Below are positions 55,756 to 64,000 of a DNA stretch of 64,000 nucleotides, one piece after another. Under the pieces are notes generated by a model. That model made no database searches. It saw only the letters and a list, made by a program, of their open reading frames with translations, and was not told where the DNA came from. The stretch's first letter is position 1. Each line of letters opens with the position of its first letter. A program made the translations under genes and the position numbers. The stretch is from Blumeriella jaapii (Eukaryota; Ascomycota; Leotiomycetes; Helotiales; Drepanopezizaceae), in NCBI GenBank assembly GCA_009599575.1, contig VWND01000095.1, positions 992,001 through 1,056,000 on the forward strand, read 5' to 3'.

Positions 55756-57582
55756 TGTGACGAACCTCATATATTTCCCTTAAGATACAGACAAAGAGCT
55801 GAAAGGAAGGAAGCTCCCAGGGCGAACTATATACACTGTAGAACCCCCTGGCCCTGGCGCTACGCCAGAAATGTAACGGAAGGCTGAATAGCCGAAAGCC
55901 GAACAGCCGAAAGGCCGGGCCGTTACACTACGGCTACCCCCCCCTCCGAAAAAAAAGCTGGCCTCCAGCTGACTGTACAGAAAATACCGAAGGTTCGGCA
56001 TACCGAAATGAAATAAACGAACGAACGACTGCAATTGCAATCAAAGAATAAAGGAGTGTAAAAATGAAAGAAAACCACTACTGAAAACCCTACTCCGAAC
56101 CGTCCGAAAACTCCTCAGCCAGTGCAGCCTGAATTTCAGCCTGATCCTTTTGGCCGAACAAACCTATTGCAGCCAATTGCTTGCTTTTCAGAATCTCAAA
56201 GCAATGGCGGGTCTGAAATTGGTGCAACTGATTGTACGGTCCCAAGCCTCTCTTTGAGCTATCGACGAAATAAAAGCCTTAGGCAGAACTGGGTCCTTCT
56301 GCTCTAGAATTAAAGTTTTATACATGTTGAATGCTTTTGAAACCTTAATTGCTCCTAGCTTATCGATACGTTCGAGCTTTTCTCGTTCGCGCTTTTCGAT
56401 TTGCGTAATTTTCATAAGGTCGCCAGCGTCGTAACGTTAGCCGGCGGGTCGGTGTATTCGTACGCATACCGATTATCCTAGAAAAGTTGCGAGGGCGTTC
56501 CGAGGGGTGCTAAGGCCGGGCTGGCCCGAATTGAAGAAAAAGGACCGAAATTGGCAGGGCCGAATTGACTGAAAGGGCCGAAATTGACTAAGCCGATTTC
56601 TCGAACCAATTGAACGTTGCAAAAGTGCAATATGCAAGCTTGGTGGTAGGTGAATCCATATAGCCCCGGAATAGCCTTTTCATCGGGTCGGCTAAACCAA
56701 TCCGAAAGGTCGATTCGTACTTAAACTTTCGATTTGAGGGGTAACAAAGTTTGACTGGATTTCCAGGGTCCACCGAAATTGTCAGGATCGGGTAAATACG
56801 GCCTGGGCCGACGATTTTCGGTAAGATCGCCGGTTCGAAGAAAAAGGTTGAAGATTTTCAAGCTGCTGCTCAGATTCCAAAGTGCGTTGTTGTTGCATTC
56901 GTAATTGAATAGAACTGGCAGAGCTGTTCAGGAAGTGGTGTAAACATAGCTATGACGTAGCTAGTTTAGAAACGAATGAATAATCGAATAAACAAAGGGG
57001 AGGTTGGTGCTGTAGTAGCTGTCGGGGGTGCTTTTGGGTCGGAAGCACCAAGTTATCGGTGGGAGTAGTCGTATTGAAGTATTGTAAGGCAGTGCACGCT
57101 AGTATGGCGGTAGCGTACGAAAAGGTGCAATAATCGTAGTAATAAAAGGTAGGTAGGTTGGTGGCGCAATTGATCGGAAGCGCCTGAAACAATAAATTTC
57201 GTGGTTTAGAATGGTGCGAGAGGTCGGATACACCGGAAACAATATAATGGCGAGAGTTGTAGTCGATAAAAGGGGCAATAACCAATAACCAATAATCAAT
57301 AATCAATGAGCCAATAAATCAATGAACCAATATCAATAAAGTCAATAAATCAATAATCAATAATCAATAATCAATAATACGACGTTACTCCGAACGAAGG
57401 GTCTGTATAGTGTGACGAACCTCATATATTTCCCTTAAGATACAGACAAAGAGCTGAAAGGAAGGAAGCTCCCAGGGCGAACTATATACACTGTAGAACC
57501 CCCTGGCCCTGGCGCTACGCCAGAAATGTAACGGAAGGCTGAATAGCCGAAAGCCGAACAGCCGAAAGGCCGGGCCGTTACA
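55756..57582 (-). mobile_element. Small non-autonomous LTR retroelement (TRIM-like), 1827 bp
   Basis: Two direct repeats of 172 bp, 55756-55927 and 57411-57582, appear identical base for base. They start TGTGACGAACC and end GGCCGTTACA (TG...CA). The 5-bp duplication GCCTG flanks the whole (55751-55755 and 57583-57587). The 1483-bp interior has no long open frame and no integrase or reverse transcriptase motifs. On minus, a purine tract (GGAGGGGGGGGTAG) lies just inside the LTR at 55928-55950, as expected for a polypurine tract, so I place the element on minus. A fragment such as DKLGAIKVSKAFNMYKTLIL (near 56300) may be a gag relic, unproven. Identical LTRs mean a recent insertion, made into the surrounding minisatellite. 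Confidence 0.88.
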
Positions 57583-57587
57583 GCCTG

Positions 57588-58077
57588 CACTGTATATACT
57601 GTACGTATTCACTGTATTCACTGCTTATACTGAATTTACTGCCTACACTGTATCTGTATTACTTGCACTGTTTTTTCTGCATCCGTTGTATTGACTGCGT
57701 GCACTGTATTTTTCTGTCCGTATTCACTGTATTTACTGCATGTACAGTACTGAATCTACTGCATACACGTATTTACTGCCTGCACTGTTTATACTGTATA
57801 CTGTACGTATTCACTGTATACACAGCTTATACTGAGTTTACTGCCTACACTGTATCTGTATTGCTTGCACTGTTTTTTTTCTGCATCCGTTGTATTGACT
57901 GCGTGCACTGTATTTTCTGTCCGTATTCACTGTATTTACTGCATGTACAGTACAGTACTGAATCTACTGCATATACGTATTTTACTGCCTGCACTGTATT
58001 TACTGCATGCACTGTATTTACTGCATGCACTGTATTTACTGCGTGCACTGTATTTACTGCGTGCACTGTACAATACA
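57588..58077. repeat. TACTG-type minisatellite, right part
   Basis: Units such as TGCACTGTATTTACTGCATG are repeated, including a larger block of about 180 bp present twice (around 57640-57800 and 57835-57990: ACTGCCTACACTGTATCTGT then TTGCTTGCACTGTTTTTT). Ends about 470 bp upstream of the SUR2 start. Confidence 0.85.
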
Positions 58078-58548
58078 ACTAGTAGCCGTTATATTGATGC
58101 GTGTTTCGGTCGTTGCGTCTTCTACATCAGATTCCTTACACGTCCATCTTCGTCTTCACCTTTGTTTTCTCATCATCGTCATCACCATCACCATCACCAC
58201 CATCACCATCACCACCACTACCATCATCATCATCATCATCATCAACCTTACCCGTCCGATTCCGGAGAGCCCGCGCCCGTGCCAGACCCGACCAGATCAG
58301 ATCAGACCCGGGTGGCGGAAGCGAGATTTGATACCTTGCACGCCTGTGCTGCACTGTACACACATAGTGGCGTCCGTCCCGCCGCCGCCGTCGCCGCCGC
58401 CTTCCTCGTCCCGTCACACTTCCCACCCTCTCCAAAACCAACCAACCCTCGACTCTCCTTCGTGCGCACCACGATAACTGCGACCTATCTCCAGTATCAC
58501 TCCTTTCTTTCATTTCTTTCACTCGTCGCTCGCCGCCCGCCGCCAAAC
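58078..58548. promoter_or_regulatory. SUR2 upstream region
   Basis: Contains a CAC/CAT trinucleotide tract (about 58165-58242), a GCCGCCGCCGTCGCCGCC tract and pyrimidine-rich sequence leading to the start codon. No other gene is supported. Confidence 0.45.
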
Positions 58549-59707
58549 ATGGCCAATATCACCGTCGCCTCAACCATGAACGACCTCCCCCCCTTGCCCT
58601 CCTACACGCTCTCCCCGGTCCAACCGCTGCTCCCGTACATCTCGGACTTCATGCTCTCCCTCGTCCTGCTGCCCCTCGTGTACTGGGTCGTGTCCATGTT
58701 CTTCCACATCATCGACGTCTACGACATCTGGCCGCAATACCGCCTCCACACGCCCGCCGAAATCCTCAAGCGGAACCATGTTTCACGATACGAAGTGGCA
58801 CGCGACGTGATTGTGCAGCAGATTATCCAGACGGTCGTGGCCGCCATCCTGGGCCTGACGGAGCCGGAGGACATGACGGGCAAGGAGGACTACGACGTCG
58901 CGTGCTGGGCGACGAGGGTGCGGCTGGCGCAAAGGGCGCTGCCGCAGCTCTTGGGCTTGGTCGGGCTCAACGCGGCGGCCATCTCCAAGAACATGTCCAG
59001 CTCACATCCCATGCTGGCTGCCGTGCTCGCAGGCGGCAGGTACCCTGCTCTGACCGTGGGCCTGGACGTGGTGAGCGGGTCGTCGGTACCTGCGTTTGCG
59101 GCGTGGGAGATGGTGGTCGCAAAGGCCTTGTACTGGTACATTGTCCCCGGCCTACAATTCTTCCTGGCCTTCGTCATTGTGGATACATGGCAATACTTCC
59201 TGCACCGCGCCATGCATGTCAACAAGTGGCTCTACAGTAGGTTCCATATGTCCATTCGACAGGCTGCGTATACTAACGGAGCTAGCACAATTCCATTCCC
59301 GCCACCACCGCCTCTATGTGCCCTACGCATACGGCGCTCTCTACAACCACCCGTTCGAGGGCTTCCTCCTCGATACGCTCGGCTGCAGCATCGCCTACAA
59401 AGTCGCCGGCTTGACCCCGCGGCAAGGCATGCTCTTCTTCAGCTTCTCCACGCTCAAGACCGTCGACGACCACTGCGGCTACGCGCTCCCCTGGGACCCG
59501 ATCCAGCATCTCACGAGCAACAATGCCGGGTACCACGACATCCACCACCAAAGCTGGGGCATCAAGACGAATTTCTCGCAGCCCTTCTTCACTTTCTGGG
59601 ACGGGCTGCTCGGTACGATGTTCAAGGGCGACACGTCGTCGCGGTACGAGCGGGACAGGAAGGCCGCGCAGTTCAAGCTGGATGCTGACAACGTCAAGCT
59701 GTCATGA
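58549..59707 (+). CDS. SUR2: Sphinganine C4-hydroxylase (fatty acid hydroxylase family)
   Basis: Sur2 hydroxylates sphinganine to phytosphingosine at the ER membrane, a di-iron enzyme of the fatty-acid hydroxylase superfamily. Two exons, 58549-59236 and 59286-59707, give 369 aa. The start MANITVASTMNDLPPLPSYT follows CAAAC. Hydrophobic helices cover about 25-60, 85-105, 160-215. The three His boxes are present: YFLHRAMHVNKWLY, QFHSRHHRLYVPYAYGALYN and NAGYHDIHHQSWGIKTNFSQ. The intron falls between the first and second boxes. PFFTFWDGLLGTMFKG is the usual C-terminal signature. Nothing is missing. It directly follows the minisatellite and mobile-element block. Confidence 0.95.
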
Positions 59708-61342
59708 GAACGTTGAGCACATCAAGGGGGTCGTGTAGATAAAAAAATCTGAAAAACCAAGCCATGAGGGGTAGTGTACATTTTTGACGGGAGCGTCCTC
59801 CTCTACGGTATCCGCTCGATGATCAAGGAGAAAAGGAAGGCTCTCAGGTCTTGGATTTCATGGAAGGAAGACGGACCGATAGGCAGGCGTTTGGGGGGGG
59901 TGGGGGCCAGGGGATGATTTGGAATTGTGTGATTGTGTGATTTGTGTATATACCGAGACCAAGACACGAGAAGGGCTGGCTGGCTGGTTGTGTTGTGTTG
60001 TTTGCTTTGTCTTGTTTGTTCGTCTGTTTGGTCTCGAGATGGCAGGCAGAGCTCGCAAGCGAGAGGTGCAGGATACCTAATCACTAATAATCAACTTGAT
60101 CTGCTTTGGATAGGTTTTTTTTGTGGCCCCCTTTCTTCTTCTTTCCCTTGTTAATCAAGTAGGTATGTTGATGAATATGGAGGAGGTACTTGGGTATAGG
60201 TAGGTCGGTAGGTAGAAAGAGATTCTTATTTTGTCGCCGCTTTTCGCAACTTGGACGGACGGATGGATGTTATTCAGGTACCTACCTAGGTAAGGTAGGT
60301 AGGTAGGTAGGTAAGGTAGGTTCTCATCCAATGGCTCAGATATCATCATCACACCCTCCTCCCTCCGGCTGACACTGTCCCCTTTCCCTCTTTCCCTCTT
60401 TCCCTCTTTCCCTCTTTCCCTCTTTCCCTCTTTCCCTCTTTTCCCTCTTTCCCTCTTTCCCTCTTTCCCTCTCTTCTCTCCCCCTTCCCCCCCACCGTAA
60501 GATAGGTATCGTTCTATACTCACTGTTTTATGTACAGTACGCCCCAACAAACAGCGAGTACGTACAGTACAGTATAGTGCAGTACAGTAAAAGGCGCGAT
60601 AAGTGATCCGTTCCGTTACTCGTTGATGACCTACCTACTGTTTTGTACTGTACTGTACTGTACCTACGTACCTATCTACCTACATACCTACCTATCTATT
60701 ACTGATGCAAGGAAGATAAATTACTTAGTGTACATAAGGTAGATAGGTAGATAGGTAGGTAGGTAGGTAGGTAAGGTAGGTAGGTAGATAGGTAGGTAGG
60801 TAAGGTAGGTAGGTAGAAATTATGCAGTACTGTACCTTTAGTCCTGCGCCACCTTCCCAAAGCATCGCCTCCGATCATACTGTAAGTACTGTACAGTGTC
60901 CCGTTCTCTTCCCTCCTCCTCCCCTTCCGTTCAGTTTCTTTCCGTTCCTTTCCATTTATTTAGTTATTTACCTTCTGAGATCCTCTTGCCTTTGCTTCGT
61001 AGACCGTGATACCGTGATACCGTAATACCGCATGCTGTATGCTGTATGCTGTATGCTGTATGCTGTATGCTCCGTCTGATGGATCCGCGCTTGCTTCTCA
61101 CATTCACCCGACCTATTCAACGGCTTATTCACTGACGCTCTTTTACCTGATTTTTGATTGACACAGCTCGTCGTGCTAAGCTAAGCCATTTTACTTATAG
61201 GCATGTGTTCACTCCTCACGTCTTTTGATCATGTCATCCCCCACCCCCCGCCCACCAAAACCCAACCCCAAGTGGCGCTCTCAGAGACCGAGCCACAAAA
61301 CTTTCTCGCAATAGATTCCTCCTGCGTACTTTTGAACACCCG

Positions 61343-61400
<58 letters not shown>

Positions 61401-61866
61401 GTCGTGGCGGAAGTGGGTATGTGCTCGCCTTCCATCCTTCCTCCCTTCGTGGTCTGGTCTCACCTCGCCTCGAAGTAAAGCTGGGGAGGGAGGCAGGTAC
61501 AGTACCTTCCAGTTCTATTCATCTCGTCACTCTCATCTCGTCCAGTCGTGTGTTCTGAGATCCCCCCTCATGTACCTCTCACTTGGCATCATTCAACCTA
61601 CACCGGAAAGCAACAGAAAAAGAAGAAAAGATCGCCCAAAAGATCAACTCAAAATCGCCAATAGCTCGAGACTCCACGCTAAATTTCAAAGCTAAGCCGA
61701 CGTGCGATCTCTTAAATAAGTCTACTTAACGCAAAACATGGAACAAGCAAATAAATTCGTGTAGAGTAAAGGTAGCCACAGGCCAATGAAAAGAGAAAAT
61801 ATCGGTCGGAGGAACAGACACAAGGAGAATCAATCAACCATGTTGTTCAAAGGATGCGCGGCATTC
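59708..61866. repeat. 2.2 kb microsatellite-rich spacer
   Basis: No gene is supported. It contains GGTA/TAGG runs (about 60193-60325 and 60655-60835), a TTTCCCTC run (about 60379-60480), TACAGTACAGTA and GTACTGTACTGTAC runs (60527-60590, 60635-60665), a TGCTGTA 7-mer run (about 61033-61077) and an uninterrupted A53 tract at 61344-61396. Confidence 0.75.
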
Positions 61867-63550
61867 TCAGCACCCCTCGATCGCATCGCCAAGATATCCC
61901 AGCTCACTCAAGATCAGTTCCAACGAGCTCACCTTGTCTTCCTCCGCATCCTTGGATAAGCTCCCGGAGGCCTTGATGGTCATGTCGGCCCCGAAAGTCG
62001 CGCGACTATGTTTTGGGCTCAGTGGGCTTGCCTTCCTCGACGTTTCCTCGGAAGAATAGTGGGTGTCGGGAGAACCGTAGCCGTCGAAGTCAAAGTCAAC
62101 ACGAGGTATCTCGCCGATAGGGCAGTAACTAGACTCGTCGTCACTGCCAACGTCTTCTTCATCGGCATCACCGTCCTTGTCGGCGTCATCGTCCTCGCCG
62201 GCACCATTGTCCTCGTCGGCATCGATGTCCGAGATGACGGAATGCCTGGGGGAGGTGTTGAAGTCGGATTGCACAGGTGAGGTGGCCTCGGAAGCTGCGG
62301 TAGAGATCGAGAAATGCGACCCTTGAACTCCGAGGCTATAGAAAGCGGGCCGGAGACGAAGGGGAGGGGGCAACAAGTTGTCGTCTCTGGGAAGTTGAGG
62401 GAGCGGCTTAGACGTATCACGCAAAGCCCTCGTAGCTACCGATCGAACAGATGGGAGACGCGCGATGGAAGAGCGGGCAGCCGGGAAAGGCGTGAGGGGA
62501 GTCAGCTGCTGCTGTTCGGCGAAGGACAAGCGGTGGGGTTGGCTGGCGAAGTTATCGTCGTCTTCGTCTCCCTCGGCGATCTCATCGGGGATCTCGAGGC
62601 TCGTTGCGCTATACACGCTGTCCCGGACAAACGGCCACGGTGACAAGGGATTCTGGGGCCTGAGATCCATCGACGAGTGCGGTGATGTATCCAGGGAGGG
62701 TAGCACCGGCTTCTCTTCCGGCGTTTCCTCCTGCCAGTGCTTGATGGATATCGGCGTGCCCACGTCGCATTTCCCCCGTCCGGACCTCTCCGACGCCGAC
62801 CGCCGTCGGACCGCCGTCGACGAGGGTGCTTTCTCGGACCACCGACCGAAAAAGGTTCTCGGTGACCAGATCGACTTCTCCGCCTTGGGCGAGAGCGATC
62901 GGACCGAGTGTGATCTCCCCAGGCTTGGCGACGAGGTGATCAGGCGTAGGGAGGGTCGAGGAGGAGGCGCTCTCGGGGCCATGAACTTGTCATGAGGGTT
63001 CATGGTTTTGATGTCTTCGTGGAACACGGCGCTCATGGAGGCGCTCCGATGCCGTCGCGGTTGGACTTCAATGGGCACACAGAGGATGTTGAGGGGCTGG
63101 CCCGGGAGATATGGACAGGATGTGGTGAACGGAGCGGATCTGTCATGGTACTCGGACCCGTCGTGCAACTCCACCTACATATAGGTCTTGTCAGTGACTG
63201 CTGTTGCTGCTTATACTTTGCCGTGTCAAACACTGACGTAGTAGTAGTAGGTGGAACCCATCTTCAAACCACCCGTGCGTTTTGGGCTGCTGCCCTCATT
63301 CCCGTCGCAAATGATATCCTCGAAGGAGTAACAGCCACGCCACATGTTTTTGGATCGTCGAACATCTCTTTCCATAGGGTAACGCCGCGCAAAATTGTCC
63401 CACGACCCAATCAGGTCGACGGAGCGACTGCTGTGCGGGATGTGCCTGCGACGGGTCAGCGAAGTGAAACAAGCAATATCTGGTGATGCCTCCACGATTG
63501 TGCATGGCGAAAGTCTCTTGTAGATGGCCGACGGAGCGGCGGGAAATAAG
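61867..63550 (-). CDS. Fungal protein with N-terminal GSWDNF module and disordered tail; 5' end unresolved
   Basis: The last exon, 61867-63174, joins across an intron (63175-63237, GTCAGT donor) to an exon that reads IGSWDNFARRYPMERDVRRS, KNMWRGCYSFEDIICDGNEG and KRTGGLKMGSTYYYY, then VELHDGSEYHDRSAPFTTSC and PYLPGQPLNILCVPIEVQ. This resembles a small beta-sandwich, carbohydrate-binding (CBM48/glycogen-binding)-like module found in many uncharacterised filamentous-fungal proteins; the comparison is from memory. The remaining 370 residues are Ser/Pro-rich with an acidic DEDDDADKDGDADEEDVGSD-type stretch and a short helical end (LELILSELGYLGDAIEGC). The frame upstream of about 63500 has no credible ATG, so a 5' exon is missing and the right boundary given is approximate. 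Confidence 0.7.
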
Positions 63551-64000
63551 GATGAAACGGTGGATCCCGCCCACACGTCGAGACTTTGGGCCGCGAACAA
63601 GCCCTGCGCATCGTGGAAGGGCCTGCAACGCCAAGTGGTAGGAGGGAGGGAGGCTCGTCGATTCGTCTTGATTGTCGCTGGTGCTCAGACGGCGGAGGTG
63701 GAGGAGAAGAGTCTTGATGGCCAACCTCCCGGTCTTGGCACGTGATCGCGCAAGCGAGCCGCAGTTGGGACCGGACTGTGCTGTCGGTGGATGTATGTAC
63801 ATACACACGGTGTGTCCATGTACAGTACAGACACACGGTATGTACATACACATACCGCACCGCACCGTCCCGAGAGACGATCTGCAGGCCGACGCTGACT
63901 CGGGACGAGCCAGAAACAACGCCTTGGTCTGGGGCTGATCTTGTCTGATCCCTCCTACACCCCCCGAGTCCAGGGTTGGGGCGAAGGGCAACGAGAGCCC
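63551..64000. other. Right edge, no gene assigned
   Basis: Probably the promoter or first exon of the preceding minus-strand gene. It has a GTATGTACATACACA / TGTACAGTACAG near-palindrome cluster at about 63792-63855. Open frames on both strands carry no recognised motif. Confidence 0.4.

Noticed and set aside
57845..58078. Cys/Tyr-rich or HAVNTVHAVNT-type repeat proteins
   Set aside because: These frames are translations of the TACTG minisatellite in several frames.

Overview
This window is nuclear DNA of a filamentous ascomycete (Pezizomycotina). The evidence is short introns (mostly 45-80 nt) with GTACGT, GTAAGT or GTGAGT donors and CTAAC-type branch points, single-gene transcription units on both strands, and fungal housekeeping proteins with fungal-type splits. 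I cannot name the species; Leotiomycetes is a guess from protein style only. Where I give exon boundaries, the exons sum to whole codons.

Layout. 0-10 kb is a housekeeping block: a 5' portion of a NIPA-type Mg2+ transporter gene (-), an acidic protein of unknown function (-), COPI delta subunit RET2 (+, divergent from the acidic gene) and APC4 (+). 10.5-12.4 kb is an APC-superfamily permease (+). 12.6-16.2 kb has no gene I can support and is filled by a degenerate dispersed repeat family. 17-22.5 kb holds a low-complexity Arg-rich gene, a DUF2235 hydrolase with two microexons and an uncharacterised gene, all on minus. 23.5-34.1 kb holds a RING protein (+), tRNase Z (-), a LAMMER kinase (-) and sideroflexin (-). 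34.6-36.4 kb looks accessory: a tRNA-Arg-like gene interrupted by what reads as a spliceosomal intron, a mariner-type MITE with perfect 40-bp arms, and a secreted nuclease-fold protein lacking its catalytic residues. 37.5-42.8 kb has a proline-rich protein (-) and a CAS1-type O-acetyltransferase (+) with two apparent homopolymer frameshifts.

44.2-52.1 kb is a tandem array of four diverged BTB/POZ paralogues, all on plus. The first is broken by stop codons. A satellite of about 178 bp in at least nine copies lies between the second and third. 52.5-53.4 kb is TCTP (-). 53.7-58.1 kb is a TACTG-rich minisatellite that received two insertions: a non-LTR-like element with a TCA tail and 14-bp target duplication, and a 1.8-kb LTR element with identical 172-bp LTRs and a 5-bp target duplication. 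The window ends with sphinganine C4-hydroxylase SUR2 (+), 2 kb of microsatellites, and a protein with an N-terminal 'GSWDNF' module (-) whose 5' end is not resolved.

The genes do not form one pathway. Themes are vesicle traffic (RET2), cell cycle and ubiquitin (APC4, the RING protein, possibly BTB adaptors), RNA processing (tRNase Z, LAMMER kinase), mitochondria (sideroflexin) and membrane lipid or glycan modification (SUR2, CAS1). The least ordinary parts are the interrupted tRNA, the BTB plus satellite array, the nested mobile elements and the dead secreted nuclease-fold protein.
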